Source: a bacterium
GTDB taxonomy: Bacteria > Planctomycetota > UBA11346
DNA length: 24,377 nucleotides
Assembly: GCA_020049615.1 (NCBI GenBank)
Contig: JAIFKN010000279.1
Span: 1-24,377 of the forward strand
Reading direction: 5' to 3'
A program made the translations under genes and the position numbers. Below are positions 8,515 through 15,734 of this stretch, piece after piece. Position 1 is the first letter of the stretch; each line of letters opens with the position of its first letter. The notes under the pieces are model-generated. The model saw only the letters and a program-made list of their open reading frames with translations, had not been told where the DNA came from and did not search any database.

Positions 8515-8559
8515 CTCCCGGGCCTCTGGCCTTGCCGTCCTGACCCATAGCGTTCTTTC

Positions 8560-9117
8560 GTGCCCGCTGACGAGCTCGATGCCCTCATGACCGCCGCCCA
8601 GGGCGGGGATGCGGACAGCTACGCCCAGTTGATCGAGCTGACCCAGCATGTCGTCCGCGCGACCATGCTGCGCGATACCGCCGATGCCGATCTCGCCGAT
8701 GAGCTGGCGCAGGAAGCCTTCACCCGGGCCTGGGCCAAGCGCGAGCAGTACCGGCCAGGCACCAGCCCGCGCGCCTGGCTCATCACCATCGCGCGCAGCC
8801 AGCTGATGGAGCACCACCGGCGCCTCGACCGCGATCGCCGCCATGCCCACGAGGTGGTGCGCGCCGAACTGCTCCGGCACCGGCCGGCCGACGAAGGCGG
8901 CCGCCGCGCCGAGCTGCTGGCCGCGCTCAGGCTGTGCCTCGAAGACATCGGCGCCGACCATCGCCAGCTGCTCGACCTGGTGCACGGCGAAGGGCTGTCG
9001 AGCGACGATGCCGGCGCCCGCCTCGGCATCCGCGCCGACGCCTGTCGCCAGCGCCTGTCGCGCCTGACGCGCAAGCTGCGCGAGTGCGCCGAGGGTCGCC
9101 TGGGGGGGGCGGTATGA
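8560..9117 (+). CDS. ECF-type RNA polymerase sigma factor
   Basis: A 185-residue protein with sigma-70 regions 2 and 4 and no region 3, the ECF layout. Region 2 includes DELAQEAFTRAWAKREQY and RAWLITIARSQLMEHHRR (recognition of the -10 element). Region 4 is the C-terminal HRQLLDLVHGEGLSSDDAGA plus the helix IRADACRQRLSRLTRKLREC (binding of the -35 element). The start is GTG 8560; ATG 8587 (MTAAQGGDADS) is a good alternative, because residues 1-8 (MPADELDA) resemble sequence of the 8394/24325 repeat read in reverse. The stop overlaps the start of the membrane FecR-like gene, the normal arrangement for a sigma factor with its own anti-sigma factor. Target promoters cannot be deduced. Confidence 0.88.
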   Translation: MPADELDALMTAAQGGDADSYAQLIELTQHVVRATMLRDTADADLADELAQEAFTRAWAKREQYRPGTSPRAWLITIARSQLMEHHRRLDRDRRHAHEVVRAELLRHRPADEGGRRAELLAALRLCLEDIGADHRQLLDLVHGEGLSSDDAGARLGIRADACRQRLSRLTRKLRECAEGRLGGAV

Positions 9118-10310
9118 CGGAGGCCATCACGCCCGATCGCGAGCTGGCCCGCGCACGCGAGCTGGCCGTCGCCTTCGCCCTCGGCGAGATCGACGACGCC
9201 GGCCGTCTGGAGCTGCACGGGCTGCTCACCGGCGACCGTGGCGCGGAGATGGCCAAGGCGGCGTGGGAGCAACTCGACGGCACCGTCGACCTGCGCGTCC
9301 AGCTGGGGGGTCCCGCCTTCGCCGAGGCGATCAAGCTGAAGCTGGCCGACGATGGCGCCTTCGCCCGGGCGGCCCAGCGCCGGGTCGGCGCACGTACGCC
9401 GCTCGCCCCGGTCGAGGCTCCGCCGGCGCGGCCCAGGCCCTGGCGCCGCCGTCTGCTCTGGTTCGGCGTGCCGATGCTGATCATGGCGCTGGCCACCCTG
9501 CTGGTGCTGCGGGCCCAGCCCGCGGCACGGGTCCTCGCCGTCGAAGGCATGCCGATGGCCGCCGGCATCGCGCTGGTGCCGGGCAGCCCACTCGACGACA
9601 CCGCGCCGATCGCCGTGCCGGCCGGCGCGTCCCTGTCCTGCGTGTGGCTCGATGGCAGCGCGGCGGTCCTGAGCGGCCCGGCCAGCGCGGTGATCCAGCG
9701 CGGTGGTCTCTCGCTGGTCGGCGGCACCGCCTGGGCCGTGGCGGGGGCCGCCGGCCTGACCGTCGGCACACCCGACCGCCGGCTGCGGCTGCCCGATGGC
9801 GCACGGCTGGTGGTCAGCGTGCTCGACGGCGTCTCGGCCGTCGCGGTGCCGGCTGGCGCCCCGGCCGTGCCCGAGGCTCCCGCCCCCGGACGCCTGGCCG
9901 CCCTCGGCGCCGAAGGCGCGTGGGAACCGCCGCGTCCGGTCGCCGGCAGCATGGCCCTGCCAGGGCCCTGGTGGGAGGTCGAGCTGCGCGTCACGGGCTG
10001 GGACGAAAGCGGCCGGCTGCGCCTGGTCTGCGACCCCGCGCCTGAGATCGCGCTGACACCGTCCAGCCTGATCCTGCCCGAGGGCCGCGTCGCCAGCCTG
10101 TCCGGCGTCCCGGCCGATGCCCGCAGCCTGCTCCTGCGCCTGCGCGGCCGCCGCGCCCAGATCGTGGTCGATGGCGCCGACCCCCACGAGCTGATCCTGC
10201 CGGCCCCGCCGACCGCCCTGCGCGTGGAGCGCGCGGGGGCGGCAGGTCCCGAAGCCATGCTGCGCACCGGTCCGCCCCAGGTCCCGCCGCTGCCACTGGC
10301 GGGCTGGTGA
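9114..10310 (+). CDS. FecR-like membrane anti-sigma factor
   Basis: ATG 9114 overlaps the sigma-factor stop (ATGA), giving 398 residues. The N-terminal 100 residues are cytoplasmic and helical (ELAVAFALGEIDDAGRLELH), as in anti-sigma domains, but they have no HxxxCxxC zinc motif. A single membrane helix (LLWFGVPMLIMALATLLVL, about residues 112-132) follows a basic WRRR stretch. The outer part has a FecR-like beta pattern: GASLSCVWLDGSAAVLSG, then GLTVGTPDRRLRLPDG and VVSVLDGVSAVAV. The last 120 residues are not recognised. It probably binds the ECF sigma factor and releases it on an envelope signal. Its stop overlaps the lipoprotein start, so the signal may pass through that protein. Confidence 0.78.
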   Translation: MTEAITPDRELARARELAVAFALGEIDDAGRLELHGLLTGDRGAEMAKAAWEQLDGTVDLRVQLGGPAFAEAIKLKLADDGAFARAAQRRVGARTPLAPVEAPPARPRPWRRRLLWFGVPMLIMALATLLVLRAQPAARVLAVEGMPMAAGIALVPGSPLDDTAPIAVPAGASLSCVWLDGSAAVLSGPASAVIQRGGLSLVGGTAWAVAGAAGLTVGTPDRRLRLPDGARLVVSVLDGVSAVAVPAGAPAVPEAPAPGRLAALGAEGAWEPPRPVAGSMALPGPWWEVELRVTGWDESGRLRLVCDPAPEIALTPSSLILPEGRVASLSGVPADARSLLLRLRGRRAQIVVDGADPHELILPAPPTALRVERAGAAGPEAMLRTGPPQVPPLPLAGW

Positions 10311-11167
10311 ATCGTCGCACGCTGCCGGCCATGCGCCGACTCCTCTGCCTGCCCATCCTCCTGCTCGCCGCCTGCGGCCCTGAAGCCGCCCCAGGACCGC
10401 GGGCTTCAGCCCGCGTCGAACCGCCAGCGGCCAGCGACCAGCAGCCGGCGACCAGCAGCCAGCAGCCAGCAGCCAGCCAGCAGCCGGCCTCCAGCAGCCA
10501 GCCAGCAGCCGAAGCCATCGACGAACGTTTCGCCACCACCCGCGACGGCTGGCGCGTGGACTACCATCTGCGCCTGCCCGCCCTGCCTGCCGACACGTCC
10601 AAGCGCCTGCGCCGGGCGTGCACCGCCTGGCTGTTCCAGGGTCTGGCCGAGACCCGGCCGACGATGGCCGAGAGCGGCGAGGCGGCGCTGGCCACGCTGA
10701 TCGCCGATGGTGGCAAGCCCGCCGGCGGCGAGCCGTGGTACAGCGAACGCGCGGTGGTGGCGATGCAGCAGGGTGGCGGCTGGCTGGCCCTGCGCCGCAG
10801 CGAGCGCTCCTTCGCTGGTGGTGCGACGGCCGCCGCCCGGATCGAGAGCCTGATCCTCGAGCTCGACGGCGTGCGCGCCCTGACCCTCGACGAGGTGGTC
10901 CCGCCAGAGCGCCAGGAGGCGCTGCGACTGCAGCTGGCGCGCGAGCTGCGCCGCATCCGCGGTCTGCCTGCGGACGGCCCGCTGACCAGCGTGGTCGCCA
11001 GCGACGGGGAGCTGCCCATCCCGGTGCCGCTGCTGTCGGCCGAAGGGGCACGCTTCGTGTGGAACCCGTACGAAATCGGCCCGCTCAGCGATGGGGTCTA
11101 CGAGGCGACTATGACCGCCGAGCAGGTGCGCCCGTCGCTGGCCGTCGACCCCTGGGCCAGGCCCTGA
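10307..11167 (+). CDS. Lipoprotein with RsiV-like DUF3298 domain
   Basis: GTG 10307 overlaps the previous stop (GTGA); ATG 10331 gives a more compact signal peptide, MRRLLCLPILLLAAC, with lipobox LAAC. A low-complexity Ala/Gln/Ser/Pro spacer of about 45 residues follows, encoded by two repeat families (10398-10510). The folded part starts near FATTRDGWRVDYHLRLPALP. The C-terminus shows the DUF3298 signature of RsiV and PdaC-type proteins: LDEVVPPERQEALRLQLARE and then FVWNPYEIGPLSDGVYEATM. In Bacillus RsiV this region binds lysozyme. Here it would be lipid-anchored outside the inner membrane, next to a FecR-like anti-sigma factor. A sensing role is inferred from the operon. Confidence 0.75.
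   Translation: MNRRTLPAMRRLLCLPILLLAACGPEAAPGPRASARVEPPAASDQQPATSSQQPAASQQPASSSQPAAEAIDERFATTRDGWRVDYHLRLPALPADTSKRLRRACTAWLFQGLAETRPTMAESGEAALATLIADGGKPAGGEPWYSERAVVAMQQGGGWLALRRSERSFAGGATAAARIESLILELDGVRALTLDEVVPPERQEALRLQLARELRRIRGLPADGPLTSVVASDGELPIPVPLLSAEGARFVWNPYEIGPLSDGVYEATMTAEQVRPSLAVDPWARP
10398..10510. repeat. Two repeat families forming the lipoprotein spacer
   Basis: CGCGGGCTTCAGCCCGCG (10398-10415) is a palindrome of the GGCTTCAGCC family. From 10424 to about 10510 follows a run of CCAGC-based units (CCAGCGGCCAGCGACCAGC and variants), the family also found at 17647-17706, 22434-22488 and 24288-24312. Both lie within the open frame of the lipoprotein and encode GPRASARV and then Ser/Gln/Pro/Ala-rich sequence. 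Confidence 0.85.
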
Positions 11168-11172
11168 TCAGG
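11163..11172. terminator. Palindrome spanning two convergent stop codons
   Basis: CCTGATCAGG is a perfect palindrome holding the lipoprotein stop (11165-11167) and, on the other strand, the oxidoreductase stop (11168-11170). With flanking GGCC on both sides it could fold on either transcript. No T-runs are seen, so a bidirectional terminator role is only possible. Confidence 0.3.
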
Positions 11173-12142
11173 CCAGGCGCACCGGCTTGCCGCTGGCCGC
11201 CGCCGCGTCGATCGCGCGGGTGAGGCGCAGGGTCGCCACGCCGTCAGCGTAGCTGCACGGCACGGCGCGCTGATCGCCCGCCGCGACCGCTGCGAGGAAG
11301 GCCGCGGCCTGGCGCTTGAAGCCGTCGCTTTCGCCGGGGATGCGCTGCACCTCGCCGCCGGCGGCGTGCAGCTCGGCGTCGAGGGCCCAGCCGCTCAGGC
11401 GTGCCGACCAGCCACGGGCGTGCAGCTGGATGCCGATCGGATCGAGGGCGTGGCCGGGCAGCGCGTGGCAGCTGGTCTGCACATTGGCCACCGCGCCGGA
11501 GGCGAAGCGGATGGTCGCGCAGATCGCATCGTCGACGTCGAAACCCTCGACCCCGGTGACGAAGCCGTGCGCGGCGGTGGCGCTGACCTCGACCGCCTCG
11601 CCCAGCCAGACCCGCAGCAGGTCGACGAGATGGGTCGCCTGCTCGCTCATCTGCCCGCCTGAGCCGGCGCGCGAGCGCCACCACGTCGGCCCCGGCATCG
11701 GCGAGTGCCACCAGGCGTTGGCCACCGCCGGAGCGGTGCCGGCGCACAGCTCGCGCACCCGCGCGACGATGGCGCGCGTGCGGTTGTGGTAGGCGGCGCC
11801 AGCGATGGTTCCCGCCTCGGCGAAGGCGAGCGCGGTGGCGGCGGCCTCGTCAGGATCGATGCCGACCGGCTTCTCCACCAGCACCCCGCGCACGCGGCCG
11901 GCGCAGGCCCGGGCCAGGGCGGCGGCGGCCGCGGGGATGACGCAGATCCACAGCGCGTCGAGGCGCTCGCTGGCCAGCATGCGCTGCCAGTCGTCGTAGG
12001 CGGCGGCACCGCGCGGCTTGGCCAGGGCCTCGGCCTTGGCCAGCTGCCGTCCGGCGACGGCGACAGCCTGGTGGCCGGCGGCGGCGATGGCGTCGAGGTG
12101 CTGGCCGGATATCCAGCCGGTGCCGATGAGTCCTACGCGCAT
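11168..12142 (-). CDS. Gfo/Idh/MocA family NAD(P)-dependent oxidoreductase
   Basis: 324 residues. The Rossmann start VGLIGTGWISGQHLDAI has the GxGxxxxxH pattern of this family, and VLVEKPVGI contains the conserved EKP whose Lys lies near the active site. ATHLVDLLRVWLG matches the 'H.iD.l.~l.G' segment of the catalytic alpha/beta domain. Members oxidise or reduce sugars, inositols and related hydroxyl compounds; the substrate cannot be named. The start is ATG 12140-12142, with GGAG seven bases upstream inside the end of a 28-codon ORF, which suggests coupling to it. The stop abuts the convergent lipoprotein stop with no spacing. Confidence 0.85.
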   Translation of the reverse strand: MRVGLIGTGWISGQHLDAIAAAGHQAVAVAGRQLAKAEALAKPRGAAAYDDWQRMLASERLDALWICVIPAAAAALARACAGRVRGVLVEKPVGIDPDEAAATALAFAEAGTIAGAAYHNRTRAIVARVRELCAGTAPAVANAWWHSPMPGPTWWRSRAGSGGQMSEQATHLVDLLRVWLGEAVEVSATAAHGFVTGVEGFDVDDAICATIRFASGAVANVQTSCHALPGHALDPIGIQLHARGWSARLSGWALDAELHAAGGEVQRIPGESDGFKRQAAAFLAAVAAGDQRAVPCSYADGVATLRLTRAIDAAAASGKPVRLA

Positions 12143-12143
12143 G

Positions 12144-12230
12144 TCAGATCTCCTGTCTGTCGAGGATGACGCCCCTGGTGCCGGAGGGAACGCCGTCGAT
12201 GTCGGCGGACGGGGACGAGGAGGCGGTCAT
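12144..12230 (-). CDS. Small ORF (28 aa), function unknown
   Basis: It starts at ATG 12228-12230 on the minus strand with a strong ribosome-binding site, GGAGG at 12237-12241, six bases upstream. It ends with TGA at 12144-12146, one base before the oxidoreductase ATG. The product is Ser/Asp-rich at first (MTASSSPSADIDG) and ends VPSGTRGVILDRQEI. The oxidoreductase ribosome-binding site lies within its last codons, so it may act as a coupling or leader peptide. I do not recognise it. A chance ORF is possible, but the spacing and binding site favour translation. Confidence 0.45.
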   Translation of the reverse strand: MTASSSPSADIDGVPSGTRGVILDRQEI

Positions 12231-12300
12231 ATCCAACCTCCGGGCGCGATGCGCTGCGGTGCCGGAAAGTAGACGCGATGGGTCGGGGTGTGGCGGGCGC

Positions 12301-13143
12301 TCAGACCGCGACCGGCGCCTTGATGCCGGGCCACGGGTCGTAGCCGACGACCGAGACGTCCTCGAGCCGCAGCGCCGCGGGGTCGCGCAGGGTCGGCGCG
12401 AGGTGCAGGCGGGGCAGCGCACGCGGTTCGCGCGACAACTGCAGGCGCACCTGCTCGAGGTGGTTGCGGTAGATGTGCACGTCGCCGAAGCTGTGCACGA
12501 AGTCGCCGACCGCGAGATCGCAGCACTGCGCCACGACGTGGGTGAGCAGGGCGTAGCTGGCGATGTTGAACGGCACGCCGAGGAAGCTGTCGGCCGAGCG
12601 CTGGTAGAGTTGGCAGCTCAGCTTCCCGTCCTGGACGTGGAACTGGAAGAAGGTGTGGCAGGGCGGCAGGGCGACGCGGTCCTGCTCGCGCGGGTTCCAG
12701 CCGCTGACGATCAGGCGCCGGCTGTCGGGGTTGCGGCGGATCTCGGCCATGACCCAGGCGATCTGGTCGACGCCGTCCCTGGCATAGGACCCGTCGGGCA
12801 TGGTGCTGGCGCCGAAGTTGCGCCACTGGTGGCCGTAGACCGGGCCGAGGTCGCCGGCAGCGCGGCCGAAGCGCGCGCACTGCTCGGCCGTCGCCCATTC
12901 GTCCCAGATGGTGACGCCGTGCTCGTTGAGCCACTGGTTGTCGCAGCGCCCGTTGAGGAACCAGGCCAGCTCCCACACGATCGACTTGAGGTGCAGCTTC
13001 TTGGTCGTCACCAGCGGGAAGCCGGCACTGAGGTCGAAGCGCAGCTGGTGGCCGAAGACCCCGATCGTGCCGGTGCCGGTGCGGTCGTTGCGCGGCCGGC
13101 CCTCGGCAAGGATGCGGTTCAGCAGGTCGTGATATTGCTTCAC
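12301..13143 (-). CDS. thyA: Thymidylate synthase
   Basis: 280 residues, close to the ThyA norm of about 264 plus a common insertion ([14 protein letters not shown]). ThyA methylates dUMP to dTMP with 5,10-methylenetetrahydrofolate. Visible motifs: [18 protein letters not shown], the catalytic [10 protein letters not shown] with Cys162, [29 protein letters not shown], and the conserved end [14 protein letters not shown]. The start is GTG 13141-13143 ([12 protein letters not shown] aligns with the E. coli MKQYLELM start), with no clear Shine-Dalgarno site. No dihydrofolate reductase gene is adjacent. The Ala in RSAD in place of Cys is a common natural variant. Confidence 0.97.
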   Translation of the reverse strand: MKQYHDLLNRILAEGRPRNDRTGTGTIGVFGHQLRFDLSAGFPLVTTKKLHLKSIVWELAWFLNGRCDNQWLNEHGVTIWDEWATAEQCARFGRAAGDLGPVYGHQWRNFGASTMPDGSYARDGVDQIAWVMAEIRRNPDSRRLIVSGWNPREQDRVALPPCHTFFQFHVQDGKLSCQLYQRSADSFLGVPFNIASYALLTHVVAQCCDLAVGDFVHSFGDVHIYRNHLEQVRLQLSREPRALPRLHLAPTLRDPAALRLEDVSVVGYDPWPGIKAPVAV

Positions 13144-13376
13144 AGAGGCAACCTGTCGTAAGGGATCCCGTTGCTAAGCTTGAAAAGCAGGCGTGGCACT
13201 ACCTGGCGTCCGCCGAGCGAGCGCCCGGACGAGCGATGGACGGTGGGAGCGTCTCCGTGTGGTCGATGTCGCGAGTTCGCAGCGAGACTGGAACGAACGA
13301 CACCGCTTGGTGAATCGACGCGCGTCAGCGCGGCGTGTCGAGCGGGGGATCCGGGGGCGAAGGCCTCCGGCGGGGA
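13144..13376. other. Intergenic region upstream of thyA, nothing recognised
   Basis: About 230 bases without a convincing gene or RNA. A minus-strand open frame ending [11 protein letters not shown] crosses it but has no motif, and its stop overlaps the thyA start. The thyA-proximal part (about 13150-13190) is lower in GC and may hold the promoter, but I could not place convincing -35/-10 boxes. No tRNA-like fold was found. Confidence 0.4.
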
Positions 13377-13395
13377 CGTGGGGCTGGGCCCCACG
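13377..13395 (-). terminator. GC-rich hairpin after the small membrane protein gene
   Basis: CGTGGGGC (13377-13384) pairs with GCCCCACG (13388-13395) across TGG. On the minus strand it starts two bases after the stop of the small membrane protein. No T-tract follows, so this is a possible terminator rather than a typical one. Confidence 0.4.
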
Positions 13396-13397
13396 AG

Positions 13398-13697
13398 CTA
13401 GAGCCAGAACCAGCCGGCCACAAACAGGCCGATCGCCGCGAGCCACAGCAGCCACAGCCACCACGGGATCGGGCGCTCGACGCGCTTGGCCGCCGCATCG
13501 CGGATCTCCTGGCTGCGGCTGCGCGCCTCGCCCATGATCTTGGATGACAGCTGCGGATCCTCGAGCGGCACCGCAGCGGCGCCGCTCGCCGTGTCGCGGT
13601 GGGCGCGCAGGGCGTCAACCATGATCTGCGAGGCCTTGCGGTCGGCGGGGGTCTCGCCGAGTCCGGCGGTCAGGTCGTGGGAGCTCTGCTCGGGCAC
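13398..13697 (-). CDS. Small protein with C-terminal membrane anchor
   Basis: 99 residues from GTG 13695-13697. The first 70 residues are polar and probably helical (PADRKASQIMVDALRAH, then PQLSSKIMGEARSRSQEI) and end in a basic RDAAAKRVERP. A Trp-rich transmembrane helix, WWLWLLWLAAIGLFVAGWFW, then runs to the C-terminus, giving a tail-anchored layout with most of the protein in the cytoplasm. It lies between sthA and thyA on the same strand, 60 bases after sthA, with a hairpin just after its stop. I recognise no family. The start is uncertain because no ribosome-binding site is visible. Confidence 0.6.
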   Translation of the reverse strand: MPEQSSHDLTAGLGETPADRKASQIMVDALRAHRDTASGAAAVPLEDPQLSSKIMGEARSRSQEIRDAAAKRVERPIPWWLWLLWLAAIGLFVAGWFWL

Positions 13698-13757
13698 GTC
13701 GGCAAGCGTCGGTCGGGACGGCGCAGGGCAAGTGCGGGATCCGGTCCGGCCGGCTCC

Positions 13758-15118
13758 TCAGAACAGCCGGTTGAGCCCGTTGAGCGCCGCCACCCGGTAG
13801 GCCTCGGCCATGGTCGGATAGTTGAAGGTGTTGCTGACGAACCACTTCAGCGTGTTGTTGGGCGCCGGCTGGGCCATCACCGCCTGGCCGATGTGGATGA
13901 TCTCGGTGGCCTGGTAGCCGAAGCAGTGGATGCCGAGGATCTCCAGGGTGTCGCGGTGGAACAGGATCTTCAGCATGCCGACGGTCTGGCCGACGATCTG
14001 GGCCCGGGCCAGGCTGCGGAAGAGCGAGTGGCCGACCTCGTACGGCACCTTGGCCTCGGTCAGCTCGCGCTCGGTGCGGCCGATCGAGCTGATCTCCGGG
14101 CTGGTATAGATGCCGGTGGGGACATCGCGGCCGAGACGGCGGTCGCAGGCCTGGCTGCCGTCGAGGTTGCACACCGCCGCCCGGCCCTGGTCGTAGGCGG
14201 CGCTGGCCAGGCTGGGCGGGCCGGTGACGTCGCCGACGCCGAAGATGGTCGGGACGCTGGTGCGGAACTGGTCGTCGACGGGAATCTGGCCGCGGCTGTT
14301 GGGCTTGATGCCGACGTTCTCCAGGCCGATGTCCTCGACGTTGCCGGAGCGGCCGTTGGCCCACAGCAGCACATCGGTCATCAGCTTCTTGCCGCTCTTG
14401 AGGTGCAGCACGACGCAGTCGTCGCGCGCCTCGACCCGCTCGGCCTCCTCGTTGTGGCGCACCAGGCAGCCCTGGTCGCGCAGGTGGTAGGCAGCAGGCG
14501 GTCGCGCGTGTTGACCAGATTCACCTTGATGCCGAGGTTGCGGAACATCGAGGCGTATTCGCAGCCGATGACGCCGGCGCCGTAGATGGTGATCGACTGC
14601 GGCGTCTCCTGCATGTCGAGGATGGTGTCGCTGTCGCGCACGCGCGGATGGGTGAAGTCGACGTCGGCCGGACGATAGGGCCGGCTGCCGGTGGCGATGA
14701 CGATGGCCTTGGCGGCGTAGCGCTCGCGCCCGCCGTGGTGGTCCTCGACCTCGACCGTGCGCGGGTCGATGATGCGGGCCTGCCCGCGCAGCACCTGCAC
14801 GTGGTTGCGCTCGTAGAAATCCGAGCGCATCGACACCTGCTTGCGGATCACGCCGTCGGCGGCCTTGAGCAGGGCCGGGATCGAGACCTCGCCGCCACCG
14901 CCCATCGCCTTGGTCAGCGGGTTCGAACGCATGCCGGCCCACTGGAAGATGGCTTGGCGCAACGCCTTGCTCGGGATGGTGCCCCAGTGGGTGCAGCCGC
15001 CGCCGACGTCGCGGTACTTCTCGGCCACCGCCACGGTGAGGCCGCTCTTGGCCGCCTGCATCGCGGCGCCTTCGCCGCCTGGACCGGAACCGATGACGAA
15101 GAGGTCGAGTTCCGACAT
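13758..15118 (-). pseudogene. sthA: Soluble pyridine nucleotide transhydrogenase, frameshifted by a deletion
   Basis: SthA is an FAD flavoprotein that exchanges reducing equivalents between NADPH and NAD+. The N-terminal part (15118 to about 14492) has [18 protein letters not shown] for [18 protein letters not shown] with the single Cys typical of Sth[10 protein letters not shown], and [14 protein letters not shown] for NAD(P). Near 14492 the frame changes: NTRDRLL is followed, in another frame, by [16 protein letters not shown], and the protein then runs normally to [20 protein letters not shown]. Compared with E. coli SthA (remembered), about 11 residues between RDRLL and YH are absent, so about 34 bases are missing. 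Both halves are otherwise well conserved, which suggests a recent mutation or an assembly error. Start ATG 15116-15118. Confidence 0.88.
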
Positions 15119-15251
15119 GCCCTGAGGCTACGGTGGACAGGAGCTTCGTGAAACCGGAAACCTGGAACCCGGCACCAGCCTGCGTTTCCCGAAGCTGCCG
15201 GTCCGGCACGTCTCCCGGTTGCGACCGGCGCGCCGACCCGACGATACCGCG

Positions 15252-15734
15252 ATGCGCAACGCCGACGCCCGGCAGTCGTCCCTTTTCGCCATGGTCCAGC
15301 CGGAGGATCGCGTGCCCAAGGCGCACCCGCTGCGCAAGGTGCGCGAGGCTACCGCCGGGGCGATCGCCGACATGCGCCACCGCATCGATGCGGTCTATCC
15401 CGCCGGCAAGGAGCTGGCCGCCGCCCCCGAGGAGATCCTGCGCGCACTGCTCCTGTCGGCGCTGTACGGCATCCCCAGCGAACGCCGGCTGATGGAGGAG
15501 CTGGAATACAACCTGCTCTACCGCTGGTTCGTCGGCCTGCAGCTCGATGATCAGCTGTTCGACCGTCAGACCTTCCGCAAGCACCGCGACCGCCTGGAGA
15601 AAGCCGGTGTCGTGCGCGACTTCGCCTCCCGCACGCTGTCGCGGTTGGCCCCGGGCGTCCTGCGCAACCCGCATTTCTCTCCCAACCGGCCACTGCTGGA
15701 GAGCTGGGTCGGGCAGCTGCGCTGGGACAAGTAG
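15252..15734 (+). pseudogene. Truncated IS5/IS1182-type transposase (N-terminal part)
   Basis: About 160 residues from ATG 15252. They match the N-terminal helical domain (DUF772) of IS5/IS1182-like transposases: [13 protein letters not shown], then [40 protein letters not shown], and [18 protein letters not shown]. Family members continue with HFTVDGTLIEAW, which holds the first catalytic Asp. Here the aligned stretch is [12 protein letters not shown], with Asn in place of Asp, and the protein stops ten residues later. The DDE catalytic domain is absent, so it cannot transpose. The stop (TAG) abuts the Nudix ATG directly. I see no flanking terminal inverted repeats. It is either a remnant or a kept DNA-binding fragment. 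Confidence 0.7.

Noticed and set aside
8619..11051. Very long open frame on the minus strand opposite the ECF/FecR/lipoprotein genes
   Set aside because: Its translation is Arg/Ala/Gly-rich without motifs. It mirrors GC-rich coding DNA and repeats, while the plus-strand frames carry clear domains and coupled starts.
13144..13376. tRNA or structured RNA upstream of thyA
   Set aside because: I looked for a cloverleaf with a TTC-loop and a CCA-type end and found no consistent pairing; GAGTTCGCAGC alone is not enough.
13140..13394. 84-codon minus-strand frame upstream of thyA ending [11 protein letters not shown]
   Set aside because: No recognisable motif, no ribosome-binding site, and a composition like translated non-coding DNA; left as an intergenic region.
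14480..14510. Programmed ribosomal frameshift in sthA
   Set aside because: There is no slippery run, and residues conserved in the family are missing, so a deletion explains it better. The same reasoning applies at 18034. At 21999 a single lost base in non-repetitive sequence also argues against programming.
15140..15170. GAAACCGGAAACCTGGAACC string as another repeat family
   Set aside because: Only one copy was seen in this window, so I cannot support calling it a repeat.
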